A stretch of DNA of 64,000 nt from Gammaproteobacteria bacterium (GTDB taxonomy: Bacteria > Pseudomonadota > Gammaproteobacteria > SZUA-229). The stretch lies in contig JAPHSS010000026.1 in NCBI GenBank assembly GCA_026195255.1, forward strand, positions 79,403 to 143,402, in the 5' to 3' direction. Of this stretch, positions 28,413 through 38,262 are shown one piece after another. Each line of letters opens with the position of its first letter. The stretch's first letter is position 1. The translations under genes and the position numbers were made by a program. The notes below the pieces were generated by a model, which saw nothing but the letters and a program-made list of their open reading frames with translations, made no database searches and had not been told where the DNA came from.

Positions 28413-31101
28413 AAACGATATGCAGGTAGTTGATGCGAGACAGGCATACTATCGTTGTAATTCATTGCATTATGACAATTTAGCTGATGTTGTCGGAGAT
28501 GATGTTTATAAATATATTCAGCTTATTCCACTTTTCTTACAAATCAATAATAAATTATTGCCTGGTAATTCAGATGATGATGTGCCGGTGGGTATATATT
28601 CTTATAAGCCAGATAATAAGATAATAAATAATGCTAAGAAATTAAATAGCAAGTTTAGATATCAGCAAGAAGGTGTAGTTAAAAATTATGCCATTGATGC
28701 TATATATTTTAAACAGACGCTTATTGATAATTCTCATAGTTGTTGGATATTGTATCGAACATCATTAAATGAAAAACAAATTTCAGCGCTCAAAAATAAA
28801 ATTAATAAAATATCTGATTGGCTTTTATTAAGGGGTGCAAATATTGATTTTATTGTTTCGTCAGTTGATGAGTTTAAGGCTAATAATAATCATCAGTTAA
28901 CAGAAAATAATATCTCAATGTTTCTTGATGAATTTTATAGTGAAGTTATTTTGTTGGCGGGAAAGTATCCTGTTTGGTGGTTGGTTCCTCCACATAAAGA
29001 GAATGACTATGCTGGTTTTGTAGAACATATAAAACAGGCGAGATTTGTTGATATTGAAGAGTTTGTGGATTTAGGGAGTGTGGCAGATTATAAGTTGGAA
29101 GACTTAATCAGTTCAGCCGTTGCTCAAGCTCAAAAATCTAAAAAAAGTCCTGAATTATGTTTAATAAATTTATTGATTATAGATGAAAAAAACATGGCAT
29201 GGCCGGAGTTTGACGGGATATCAATACGTATAAAAAGCATGCTGTATAAAGGGGGTGAGGGTATAACAGCAGTTAAAGTGTATGCGAATTTTCTAAAAGA
29301 TGCTTTCAATAGGTATTCTGAGAAAAGTCATATACTTTCTCCCATCAGGTTGTTTTCCAGGATGAGAAATATATCAGAAAATGTGAATCACAGTGTCATT
29401 GATGCATATTTAAAAGATGATTATGTGCATGAGTCTTCAGTTAAGGGGCTTGATAGTATTGTTTCATACTTGAATTTTTTCAAAGCCATTTCATTTGAGA
29501 TTCGCCAGGTATTTACAAATATAGTTAATAACTATAATGCGGTTTATAAAAATTCAGAAGGCGATAAAAATATTAAGTCATTGGCACGAAATACGTTAGT
29601 GTTTTTATCAGATGATGAAGATAAGATTGCACTATATAATAATAAAAATGAAATTAATATTGTACTTGACCGGATACACCTGAAACAGAATATATTAAAT
29701 GGGATAAGTGTCTGGAGTCTGGTTTTAGAGGTTAGCGAGGGTGATGAAAAAACAGTAGACGGCTTTAGTAGTTTACTAGGAATTCTCGCATGGTGCTGGT
29801 TAAATCGAATTGTCAATAATTCTACACAGGTATCGGTTGAGTGCCCGAACCTGGAAGTTAAACAGATAGAAGCATTTTTTGTATTAGAGACATTAATACA
29901 CTATTTAAAACCCGATTTAATATCAAATATACCGCCGTTAGCTTTTGAAAATCCGCTCAAACCTATCGAGTCATTGTTGTTTATTAACTTTATGGCACCT
30001 ACTCCAAACACGACTGTTAATGTTGCAGATAACGATGATGCATTAAGATTTTCTAATCAGGCCAGCAGTCTGATAACACACTGTGAACAATTGATCGTTA
30101 ATAGTTGGGGGGATGTATATACACGGCAATATTCAGGCAATACGGGTTTATTGCGGTGTTTATGTGAATGGACGCAGCATGCACCAATTGATAGCATGAC
30201 AAAGCCACAATTGCTTAAGGTGTTTGGGCATGGTATTGGTGACAGTACCTATATGGCGCAACGCGTTGAGCAGATATATGAAGAAATGCTTTTGTTTTTC
30301 TATCATCAAAATCATGAAAATGGACGATTTATATTGAGAATGGGAATAGATTATCATGTTATTAAAGTCATTGACTCACTCTTAATCCCGGAGAAAATTG
30401 GCAAACAAAAAAGTTTAATGAAATATCTTGAGCTGGCATCGACTGAATTCCAGATAACAGCCTTAGAGCGACTGGCTTATACCGACCATCCACTTCGTGA
30501 AATATATCATAATAATAAACGTGATGTTTTTCAGATTTTTTTCCAGATCATTAATCGTAAGTTTAATACCTGGGTGTTAGATGAAAAAGGAACTTTATGG
30601 TCTGATTTGATAGATTTAACCGACCGTGAAAGTTATATAACCCACTGGCTATATCTTTTTAGAAATATTAGAAACAGATTACAAAAAATTAACTATCAGG
30701 ACAAAGAGTTTCCAGCCCTGGAAATAAATCAAATTAGTAATAATCTATTAGGTGGAGTAGAGTTTTATCCCCTTGGGGCAGACTCAATAACAGGTGATAA
30801 AAATTTCATAGATATTAAAGTACATATATTCGGGCATCAAGAAGGTGATCAATTGAGCATTATATGTGATGGGCGAAAATTCAGTTATAGTGAATTAAAA
30901 CAGGATGTTTTAGCTGATTGTGTTCAATATATGTCATCGAGAATGTTAACTGATGGGCATCTTCCTGTTTATGTTACGGATATTGATGTTCCGTTAAGAA
31001 TATATAATGTAAATGATAGAGATGAAATTCAAATTAGTCACATACTAAAATTCAAACGAAATTTTGAACATAGAATTAACAAGTTATTAGAAAGTTTGTG
31101 A
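28402..31101 (+). CDS. Class I adenylate cyclase homologue lacking the catalytic motif
   Basis: The 899-residue protein aligns along its length with CyaA: IQLIPLFLQINNKLLPGN and VPVGIYSYKPDN match the CyaA N-terminus, FLDEFYSEVILLAGKYPVWWLVPP and SPELCLINLLIID match the next blocks, and NSWGDVYTRQYSG with QRVEQIYEEMLLFF match the C-terminal part. In CyaA the segment between (MGST...SSDLDIWVCH) is the nucleotidyltransferase active site; here residues 98-120 read DAIYFKQTLIDNSHSCWILY, without the Gly-Ser motif and with both metal-binding Asp replaced. Cyclase activity is therefore unlikely. The start may be the ATG at 28420 instead. It is translationally coupled to the double receiver gene, suggesting a regulatory pseudoenzyme. 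Confidence 0.82.
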   Translation: MKVKNDMQVVDARQAYYRCNSLHYDNLADVVGDDVYKYIQLIPLFLQINNKLLPGNSDDDVPVGIYSYKPDNKIINNAKKLNSKFRYQQEGVVKNYAIDAIYFKQTLIDNSHSCWILYRTSLNEKQISALKNKINKISDWLLLRGANIDFIVSSVDEFKANNNHQLTENNISMFLDEFYSEVILLAGKYPVWWLVPPHKENDYAGFVEHIKQARFVDIEEFVDLGSVADYKLEDLISSAVAQAQKSKKSPELCLINLLIIDEKNMAWPEFDGISIRIKSMLYKGGEGITAVKVYANFLKDAFNRYSEKSHILSPIRLFSRMRNISENVNHSVIDAYLKDDYVHESSVKGLDSIVSYLNFFKAISFEIRQVFTNIVNNYNAVYKNSEGDKNIKSLARNTLVFLSDDEDKIALYNNKNEINIVLDRIHLKQNILNGISVWSLVLEVSEGDEKTVDGFSSLLGILAWCWLNRIVNNSTQVSVECPNLEVKQIEAFFVLETLIHYLKPDLISNIPPLAFENPLKPIESLLFINFMAPTPNTTVNVADNDDALRFSNQASSLITHCEQLIVNSWGDVYTRQYSGNTGLLRCLCEWTQHAPIDSMTKPQLLKVFGHGIGDSTYMAQRVEQIYEEMLLFFYHQNHENGRFILRMGIDYHVIKVIDSLLIPEKIGKQKSLMKYLELASTEFQITALERLAYTDHPLREIYHNNKRDVFQIFFQIINRKFNTWVLDEKGTLWSDLIDLTDRESYITHWLYLFRNIRNRLQKINYQDKEFPALEINQISNNLLGGVEFYPLGADSITGDKNFIDIKVHIFGHQEGDQLSIICDGRKFSYSELKQDVLADCVQYMSSRMLTDGHLPVYVTDIDVPLRIYNVNDRDEIQISHILKFKRNFEHRINKLLESL

Positions 31102-31283
31102 TTAATATTATGTGAGCTTAAAGTCAGAGGCTCACTTCAGATGTTAAAAATAATAATAGTAAAGCAATAATCTATTGGAGGTTAATTTTTTATAGTATCA
31201 GCCGTGGGTGTAACTAATGCATTCAGAGAAAGTTTCTTTGCTCTGCTTATGGGTCTTGAACAAAGTAATATAAAGTGCTGCAA

Positions 31284-31838
31284 TTAATGCAGGTCTAGTT
31301 TGCTTAACTCATCAAGAATAGCTTTAACTAAGGACTCACCGGTTGGGCCAATTTTATCGCACAGTTTATCGATGTCTCTTTCACCATCAACCAGTGGTTT
31401 GATTAGCGTACTAAAACGCGCAAGATCCCCCTGTGTTGTAGACATCTGCTCAGCCATTTGTCCTAGCATGCTTAGCGCATCTGTATCACCTTTGCTCGCA
31501 CCATTAATTAGCTGTGCCAGCATAGGGGCGGCCATGGAAGGGTCTGCTTCCTGATTAGGGTCAGGTAAAGTTGACGGGTCCTGTATGCCTTTTAAAATGG
31601 CATCAACGATAATCTGATCTTCTTCATCCAGGCCATTTAAAATGCTGCTGTCACGTTGACCTTTTAGCACTTTTCGGATGGCTGTCACCAGGTTTTCCCA
31701 GCCATTTTCAGCTGAAACTTTTAATACCTGTTCTAATCCCGGGCGAAGTGATGTGTCACTAATTGAGTTCACTACATTAACGATAAGTGGTGCGTGAAAG
31801 GTTGCGATTTGCTGCTGTTTTTCTGGTGCAAAAGCCAT
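31284..31838 (-). CDS. Hypothetical cytoplasmic protein downstream of valS
   Basis: The 184-residue protein has no signal peptide or membrane segment and is predicted helical (PLIVNVVNSISDTSLRPGLEQVLKVS, AAPMLAQLINGASKGDTDALSMLGQMAEQM). The acidic C-terminus ends DELSKLDLH. It lies 92 bases downstream of valS on the same strand with a hairpin between. No family recognised. Confidence 0.65.
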   Translation of the reverse strand: MAFAPEKQQQIATFHAPLIVNVVNSISDTSLRPGLEQVLKVSAENGWENLVTAIRKVLKGQRDSSILNGLDEEDQIIVDAILKGIQDPSTLPDPNQEADPSMAAPMLAQLINGASKGDTDALSMLGQMAEQMSTTQGDLARFSTLIKPLVDGERDIDKLCDKIGPTGESLVKAILDELSKLDLH

Positions 31839-31883
31839 AGCTGTTTTCTCTTTTAATACTCTTATGTCTTGAGTAACAGGTTA

Positions 31884-31917
31884 AATTTCATTGCCGAAAT
31901 TTATCGGTAATGAAATT
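31884..31917 (-). terminator. Hairpin between valS and the downstream gene
   Basis: AATTTCATTGCCGA pairs with TCGGTAATGAAATT (14 bp, one G-T pair) around a 6-base loop. The U-run is weak, so it may be a partial terminator or RNA stabiliser. Confidence 0.45.
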
Positions 31918-31930
31918 ATAAAAACACTTG

Positions 31931-34702
31931 TTAAAGTGCAGATATTTTTGCCAGCTGTTGTTTTAATTTTATTATGGCAGATTCCATTTCTGCAACGCGT
32001 TCGCGTTCTTTATTAACTACTGCTTGCGGTGCTTTATCAACAAAACCAGGGTTACCCAGTTTGGCATTACTTTTATCACAGTTTACCTGTAGCTTGCTAA
32101 TCTCTTTATCGAGTCGAGCAAGCTCCGCATCTTTATCAATCAAACCCGCTAGAGGAATAAGTATTTTCATTTCCCCAACAAGTGCTGTTGATGATTCTGG
32201 TGCAGACTCATCTTCGCTTATAAAGTGTACAGATTCAAGCTTGGCCAGTGTCATGACGAATGCTTCATTATTACTGAAAAGCGTTGTATCTGCTTCACTG
32301 GCATTCTGTAATATGACAGGTAAAGGTTTACCTGGTGCTATATCACTTTCTGAACGTATGCGACGTACCCCCATTACAAACTGTTTTACCCATTCGAGCT
32401 CTGCTTCAGCGGTTTTGTCTATCATTGCTTCAGTGGAAACAGGGTAGGCCTGAGACATAATTGTGTCGGCATTAATGCCAGCCAGTGGTGCTACTTTTTG
32501 CCATAACTCTTCTGTAATAAATGGCATAATCGGATGGTTTAAACGTAAAATAGTTTCTAAAACCTGAACCAGTGTCTGACGTGTACCGCGTTTCTCAGCT
32601 TCGCTAAAGTGTTCTTTTAATAATACCGGTTTTGATAACTCTAAATACCAGTCACAGTAGTCTTCCCATACAAACGAGTAAAGTTCCTGTGCGGCTAAAT
32701 CAAAACGATAGGTTTCAAAGTGACGCTGCACATTATCTTCAACCACCTGTAAGCGTGAACGAATCCAGCGATCTGCTAATGAGTAAACGCAATCTTTATT
32801 ATCAACACCGTTATCCTGACCTTCGGTGTTCATTAAAACATAACGTGTTGCATTCCAGATTTTATTACAAAAGTTTCGGTTGCCAGAGATTCGATCAATA
32901 GATAAAACAACATCTCGCCCTGTTGTTGCCTGAGATGCAAAGGTGAATCGTAAAGCATCGGTACCAAACGAAGGTATGCCATCGGGGAACTGTTTACGTG
33001 TAGACTTTTCAATCTTTTTCGCCATTTTAGGCTGCATAAGACCACTGGTACGTTTGGTAACCAGTGTTTCTAAATCTATACCGTCAATAATATCAATTGG
33101 GTCTAAAACATTGCCTTTAGACTTCGACATTTTTTGCCCGTCTGCATCACGCACTAAACCATGAATATAAATTTCTTTAAACGGCACTTCATCCATAAAC
33201 TTGAGGCCGAACATAATCATTCGTGCAACCCAGAAGAAAATAATATCAAAGCCGGTTACCAGCACACTGGTAGGATAAAACTGTTTTAGGCGATCAGTAT
33301 TTTCAGGCCAGCCTAAAGTGGAGAATGGCCATAGTGCAGATGAGAACCAGGTGTCTAGAACGTCATCATCTTGTTTGAGATTGACCTCATCTGCCAGTTT
33401 ATATTTTTTACGCACTTCGATTTCTGAGTCGGCAACATAAATTTTACCATCGTCGTCATACCATGCGGGAATTCGGTGCCCCCACCAGATTTGTCGAGAT
33501 ATGCACCAGTCCTGAATATTATTCATCCATTCATAATAAGTTTTGTTCCAGTTTTCAGGAACAAACTTAATGTCACCATTTTTAACCGCTTCAATGGCAG
33601 GCTCTGCTAAAGGTGCAATTTTCACATACCACTGATCTGTCAGATAAGGTTCTACAACAGATCCGGAACGATCTCCTCGCGGTACCATTAATTTGTGATC
33701 AGCTATCTTTTCTAAAAGATCTAATTCTTTTAAATCATGAACAATCATGTCACGGGCTTCGTAACGATCTATGCCCTGATATTTTTCAGGACACTCATCA
33801 TTAATACTCGCATCAACCGTAAATATATTAAACATAGGCAGAGCATGACGTTGGCCCATTTCATAGTCGTTAAAATCATGTGCAGGGGTTATTTTCACGC
33901 AGCCACTACCAAATTCCATATCGACATAATCATCACCAATAATGGGAATCTCGCGTCCCACTAAAGGTAAGGTAATTGTCTTACCAATTAAATCTTTAAA
34001 ACGTTCATCTTCTGGATGCACAGCAACGGCAGAATCTCCAAGCATGGTTTCAGGTCGGGTCGTTGCCACGACAAGATGCCCTGAGCCATCAGTAAGCGGA
34101 TAACGCATGTGCCACATATGACCTGATTCTTCTTCAGAAAGCACTTCCAGATCAGATAAAGCCGTGTGTAAAATGGGGTCCCAGTTAACCAGGCGTTTAC
34201 CACGGTATATCAGGCCTTCGTCGTATAACTGAATAAATACTTTATGAACCGCATCAGATAAACCTTCATCCATGGTGAAACGTTCATGTTCCCAGTCCAG
34301 GGAGCCGCCCATGCGGCGTAACTGCTGAGTGATGGTGCCACCAGACTGTTCTTTCCAGTCCCATACTCTATCTATAAACTTTTCTCGGCCAAGATCATGG
34401 CGTGACTTGCCTTCTGCGGCTAACTGGCGTTCAACAACCATCTGAGTTGCAATGCCCGCATGGTCGGTGCCGGGTTGCCATAAGGTATTATCACCTTTCA
34501 TACGATGGTAACGAATCAGGGCGTCCATAATGGTATCTTGAAAGGCGTGTCCCATATGTAATGTGCCGGTGACATTTGGCGGCGGAATCATAATGCAGTA
34601 ATTATCAGCATCAGCCTTTGCCTGCGGGGCAAAGTAACCATTGTCTTCCCAGGTTTTATACCAGGTTTGCTCTATAGATTGAGGGTTGTAAGTTGTTTCC
34701 AT
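31931..34702 (-). CDS. valS: Valyl-tRNA synthetase
   Basis: This class I synthetase charges tRNA-Val. The 923-residue protein has [17 protein letters not shown] (HIGH motif, near residue 45), [13 protein letters not shown], the editing domain ([17 protein letters not shown]), the KMSKS loop ([14 protein letters not shown]) at about residue 530, the anticodon-binding domain and the C-terminal coiled coil ([23 protein letters not shown]). Length fits. It is downstream of pepA and holC on the same strand, a usual gammaproteobacterial order. Confidence 0.98.
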   Translation of the reverse strand: METTYNPQSIEQTWYKTWEDNGYFAPQAKADADNYCIMIPPPNVTGTLHMGHAFQDTIMDALIRYHRMKGDNTLWQPGTDHAGIATQMVVERQLAAEGKSRHDLGREKFIDRVWDWKEQSGGTITQQLRRMGGSLDWEHERFTMDEGLSDAVHKVFIQLYDEGLIYRGKRLVNWDPILHTALSDLEVLSEEESGHMWHMRYPLTDGSGHLVVATTRPETMLGDSAVAVHPEDERFKDLIGKTITLPLVGREIPIIGDDYVDMEFGSGCVKITPAHDFNDYEMGQRHALPMFNIFTVDASINDECPEKYQGIDRYEARDMIVHDLKELDLLEKIADHKLMVPRGDRSGSVVEPYLTDQWYVKIAPLAEPAIEAVKNGDIKFVPENWNKTYYEWMNNIQDWCISRQIWWGHRIPAWYDDDGKIYVADSEIEVRKKYKLADEVNLKQDDDVLDTWFSSALWPFSTLGWPENTDRLKQFYPTSVLVTGFDIIFFWVARMIMFGLKFMDEVPFKEIYIHGLVRDADGQKMSKSKGNVLDPIDIIDGIDLETLVTKRTSGLMQPKMAKKIEKSTRKQFPDGIPSFGTDALRFTFASQATTGRDVVLSIDRISGNRNFCNKIWNATRYVLMNTEGQDNGVDNKDCVYSLADRWIRSRLQVVEDNVQRHFETYRFDLAAQELYSFVWEDYCDWYLELSKPVLLKEHFSEAEKRGTRQTLVQVLETILRLNHPIMPFITEELWQKVAPLAGINADTIMSQAYPVSTEAMIDKTAEAELEWVKQFVMGVRRIRSESDIAPGKPLPVILQNASEADTTLFSNNEAFVMTLAKLESVHFISEDESAPESSTALVGEMKILIPLAGLIDKDAELARLDKEISKLQVNCDKSNAKLGNPGFVDKAPQAVVNKERERVAEMESAIIKLKQQLAKISAL

Positions 34703-34865
34703 GGATGTTTTAAAATTTGCCAGAATAAAGAAGCAGAATTATAGCCTATGTGGAAGGCATGTCGTAGCCTGTAAACATGGATTCATTTAATAAAAAGGAT
34801 ATTAACTGGAGAACTGCGGGTATTTACCGGATGAGTCAGTCGTCAGGATTTAATTCAGTAATAGG

Positions 34866-34887
34866 GTGGTAGCAGCAAGGCTACCAC
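34866..34887 (-). terminator. Hairpin after the small barrel gene
   Basis: GTGGTAGC pairs perfectly with GCTACCAC around 6 bases. On the minus strand it follows the stop of the small barrel gene. There is no clear T-run, so termination is uncertain. Confidence 0.4.
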
Positions 34888-34910
34888 TAAAGACACGCCT
34901 GGTTTTAAAG

Positions 34911-35447
34911 TTAGAATCGTGCAGATAGGCTTAATGAACTGGAAACAACAGCTGTATCAGTATTAGCCAGGTTGTCATAATCAGTTTGTTCGCGTATGCC
35001 AATAAGTAAATCGAGGGCTATTACTTCCCAGTTATAACCAATGCCACCATTAAGCTGAATGCCGTTAAAGCTTATACTGCCGCCAGGGCCTTTCCAGCTA
35101 TCATTGTAAATGCCAGCACCCAAATAACCTTTAAAACCCTGTGTTGTAAAACCGCTTCCAAAAAGCCCCATTATGTCTGTGCCTGAAGCATCAACCTCTG
35201 AAAAATCATCGTGGTTTAAAGAAAAAATAGTACCGCGAAAAGCGATGTTATTGGAAACAGCGTAAGATGCAGAAAATGCGGTACCAGATAAGGTTTCGTC
35301 GTTAAGGAAAAAGTCTGTATATGCCACAGTTAATGCATAAGTACCAAAGCTGAGATTAATTTTTTTCTCGATTTCAGCTTCAGCATATAGATTGAAAGGT
35401 AGTAAAAAAGTGAATAGAGAAAAAAACAGAAAAATACGTGTGTGCAC
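34911..35447 (-). CDS. Small outer-membrane beta-barrel protein
   Basis: The 178-residue protein has a signal peptide (MHTRIFLFFSLFTFLLPFNLYA) and alternating beta strands rich in Gly and aromatics (TTQGFKGYLGAGIYND, IQLNGGIGYNWEVIALDLLIGI), ending SSLSLSARF with terminal Phe. It looks like an eight-stranded barrel of the YfaZ or OmpA-like size class. It is inserted between holC's downstream gene and valS. Function unknown. Confidence 0.65.
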   Translation of the reverse strand: MHTRIFLFFSLFTFLLPFNLYAEAEIEKKINLSFGTYALTVAYTDFFLNDETLSGTAFSASYAVSNNIAFRGTIFSLNHDDFSEVDASGTDIMGLFGSGFTTQGFKGYLGAGIYNDSWKGPGGSISFNGIQLNGGIGYNWEVIALDLLIGIREQTDYDNLANTDTAVVSSSLSLSARF

Positions 35448-35574
35448 AGCTAAGTCCTTATAAAAATTAAAAAAACAGGAAAAGTTATCAACTATTTAAT
35501 GTAACTATCCACATTTAAAATAATTTTTAGTCATATCCTTATATACCGCATCTTACATGTTTGAAGTAGCTAGT

Positions 35575-35991
35575 TCAAATTCCAAATTCTTTATATAACT
35601 GCTCTTTGAGTTGCAGTTCTATGCCAGATAAAGCATTTTTTATGGCCAGATCAATTTTTTCTTTTAACTCTTTATTGTTGTGCTCGTTATCAATCGGTTT
35701 ATTTTTGATTGATAACATTGCATCAGAAAAATTTTCCAGCTCGATATCACTGTTTATGGACTCTTCTATCTTAATTGATGGAATTTCTTCGAGCTGCTCG
35801 TTTTTGAGAAGCGCTGCATCCGTAATGATATTCTCATTCTCAAATTTGCTGGCATTTTCAAGAGTTACAATACTATCAGTGTCGTCAGTTTCTTTATCAA
35901 ATTGATGCCCATCAAAATGGTTTAACATCTCGGCATTGCCCTGGTGCGAAATGTCGGTGAGTGTAGGAATGTTGCTCTCTAAATCAGCCAT
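35575..35991 (-). CDS. Acidic hypothetical protein coupled to holC
   Basis: The 138-residue product is strongly acidic (Asp/Glu/Asn-rich, no signal) and ends in a predicted helix (LAIKNALSGIELQLKEQLYKEFGI). It overlaps the end of holC by 8 bases, so it is probably translated with it. Much of it looks disordered. A comparable ORF after holC is seen in other gammaproteobacteria by memory, but I cannot name the family. Confidence 0.6.
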   Translation of the reverse strand: MADLESNIPTLTDISHQGNAEMLNHFDGHQFDKETDDTDSIVTLENASKFENENIITDAALLKNEQLEEIPSIKIEESINSDIELENFSDAMLSIKNKPIDNEHNNKELKEKIDLAIKNALSGIELQLKEQLYKEFGI

Positions 35992-36430
35992 CGCTGCCCT
36001 CCAGTGTGTGGTGCTTTAAAGTATAACCTGACTCTCTATATGTTTTGTAGTTTTGTCGTCCGGATTGTTTTCGTGATTCATCCTGATTTAGTATTTCTTC
36101 AATCATTAATGAATGATCGTGAGTTAAATCTGCAGGCCTGGATGATAAATTTATAATCGACTGAAAATTTACGTCATTAATTTTTTGATGTGAAATTAAG
36201 ATGGGTTGTTGCTGGTCTGATGGTTCTAACGTTGCAATACCGTGAGGGATAAAACTATCCTCACGAATATTCCATAATAAATTATCTAATGACTGACTAT
36301 CATTAGCTGAATCAGTTTGAATTAATACACGTTTACCCGATTGCCAGTTAGATTCTGCTAATTTGCAAGCATACTTCTGCAGGTTTTCTAACTGCTCGTC
36401 GGGTAAGATATAAAAATCAACAGAGATCAT
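35984..36430 (-). CDS. holC: DNA polymerase III chi subunit
   Basis: Chi is a clamp-loader accessory subunit that links the polymerase to SSB. The 148-residue protein begins VDFYILPDEQLENLQKYACKLAE and continues WQSGKRVLIQTDSANDSQSLDNLLWNI and FIPHG, the typical HolC pattern. The start overlaps the pepA stop (ATGA, 4 bases), the usual pepA-holC coupling. The C-terminal ~50 residues are poorly conserved. Confidence 0.88.
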   Translation of the reverse strand: MISVDFYILPDEQLENLQKYACKLAESNWQSGKRVLIQTDSANDSQSLDNLLWNIREDSFIPHGIATLEPSDQQQPILISHQKINDVNFQSIINLSSRPADLTHDHSLMIEEILNQDESRKQSGRQNYKTYRESGYTLKHHTLEGSDG

Positions 36431-37926
36431 TTAGTCTCCGCTATACGATCAAATATATATTGCATTAACAATGGTAAAGGTCTGCCTGTTGCGCCTTTGT
36501 CTTTACCTGATTTCCAGGCAACACCTGCAATATCCAGATGAGCCCAGTGGTATTTTTTAGTAAATCGTGAAAGGAAGCAGGCGGCTGTAATCGTACCGGC
36601 TTCACGACCACCAATATTCGCAATATCAGCAAAGTTGCTGTCTAGTTGTTCCTGATAATCATCAAATAAAGGCAGCTCCCAACAACGGTCGCCAGCATCA
36701 CGGCCAGCATTTAATAAATCGTTTATAAGTGGGTTATGGTTACCGAGTAAACCCGCTGTGTGATTACCTAACGCAACAATACAGGCGCCGGTTAAGGTCG
36801 CAATATCAATAACCACGTCAGGTTCAAATTTTTGAGCATAAGTAAGAGCATCGCATAATATTAAACGGCCTTCAGCATCGGTATTTAAAATTTCAATGCT
36901 TAAACCCGACATGCTGGTAACAATATCGCCTGGTTTTGTTGCCAGACCATCAGGCATATTTTCAGTTGCAGGAATAATTCCAATAATATTGTAGGGTAGC
37001 TGTAAATCAGCGCAGGCACTCATCACACCCATAACACTAGCAGCACCGCACATATCATATTTCATTTCATCCATTGCGCTGCCAGGTTTCAGGCTAATAC
37101 CGCCTGAGTCAAATGTGACACCTTTGCCTACAAAAACCAGAGGTTTCTGGCTTTTGTCACCTCCCATATGTTTTATGGTTATTAATTTTGCCGGCTGTCG
37201 TGAACCTCTTGAAACTGATAAGAATGAGCCCATGCCCAGTTTTTCCATTTCATCTTCTTCAAGTACTTCAGTTACCAGGTCACGGTGAGTTTTATCCAGA
37301 TTCTTTGCAATTTCTGCTAAATAGGTAGGTGTGCAAATATTTCCAGGAAGGTTAGAAAGATCACGGGTTAATTTTATGCCTGATGAAATTGCCATGCCTT
37401 CTCGAACTGCCTGTTCACCTTCGGGTAATTCTCGACGGCTAGGCACGCTAAATATCACTTTTCGTAGCGGTCGCCGGGTATTCTCTTTTTTACTTTTTAA
37501 CTGATTAAAGGTATAGAGAGAATCTTCAGTGGCCTGCACAGCATGGCTTACTTTCCAGGCAGAGTTACGGTTTTTCACATTCAGTTCGGTAATACATGAA
37601 AAAACTTCTGTTGCACCGCGATCGTCAAGAAAGGTTGAAACAACGCTATTAGCTTTTTGAAATGCTTTAATATCAAAATGCTTTTCACGACCACAACCTA
37701 TGAGTAAAATACGGTCACATAATGTATTGGGTACATTATGTAATAATAACGTTTGTCCCAGTTTACCTTCGCACTCACCGCGACGAATTAAGTTTGATAT
37801 AAAGCCGTCACTGGCATCGTCTAAAATTTGTGCTGAAAGAGAAAGTTTACGGGAGTCAAATACACCCACTGCAACACATGAAATGCGTTGTTTTTCAGGG
37901 CTGCCACTCTTTACCGAAAATTCCAT
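36427..37926 (-). CDS. pepA: Leucyl aminopeptidase
   Basis: PepA (M17 family) is a cytosolic two-metal aminopeptidase that in enterobacteria also binds DNA in Xer recombination. The 499-residue protein has the metal-binding block VGKGVTFDSGGISLKPG with YDMCGAASVMG, and the M17 signature NTDAEGRLILCDALTYA, both in the C-terminal half. Length matches the family. It is divergent from lptF, an arrangement widely conserved in gammaproteobacteria, and leads the holC operon. Confidence 0.97.
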   Translation of the reverse strand: MEFSVKSGSPEKQRISCVAVGVFDSRKLSLSAQILDDASDGFISNLIRRGECEGKLGQTLLLHNVPNTLCDRILLIGCGREKHFDIKAFQKANSVVSTFLDDRGATEVFSCITELNVKNRNSAWKVSHAVQATEDSLYTFNQLKSKKENTRRPLRKVIFSVPSRRELPEGEQAVREGMAISSGIKLTRDLSNLPGNICTPTYLAEIAKNLDKTHRDLVTEVLEEDEMEKLGMGSFLSVSRGSRQPAKLITIKHMGGDKSQKPLVFVGKGVTFDSGGISLKPGSAMDEMKYDMCGAASVMGVMSACADLQLPYNIIGIIPATENMPDGLATKPGDIVTSMSGLSIEILNTDAEGRLILCDALTYAQKFEPDVVIDIATLTGACIVALGNHTAGLLGNHNPLINDLLNAGRDAGDRCWELPLFDDYQEQLDSNFADIANIGGREAGTITAACFLSRFTKKYHWAHLDIAGVAWKSGKDKGATGRPLPLLMQYIFDRIAETK

Positions 37927-38262
37927 AATAACTCCATATTATTAAGTAGTATTTAGGTTACAGGTCTGTATTAGCGTTATTACGGCCTGTTGATATATAA
38001 ATAAGGTGCAAGTGTTATAAGTTAACACTCATTAAAGAAGCACCTAAGATAAAATAATTACAAAGGGAGAAGGATTCTATGCAATTTTGACAGGTTTTTA
38101 CAGGCTTAATTGTTAAAAAAGAGACTATTTTTATAAAAATGAGATTTTATTGCTCTAAGTAAAAATAACCCTGATTAATAACGGATAATAAAATTATTCT
38201 ATAGTTAGGTTAGAATACCCTTAATAAGCATTCAAAATAATGAAAGAAGACCCCTAAAACCT
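37927..38262. other. Divergent intergenic region pepA/lptF
   Basis: This 336-base A+T-rich spacer must contain the promoters of pepA and lptF. I see no gene, no strong hairpin and no unambiguous promoter pair. Confidence 0.5.
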
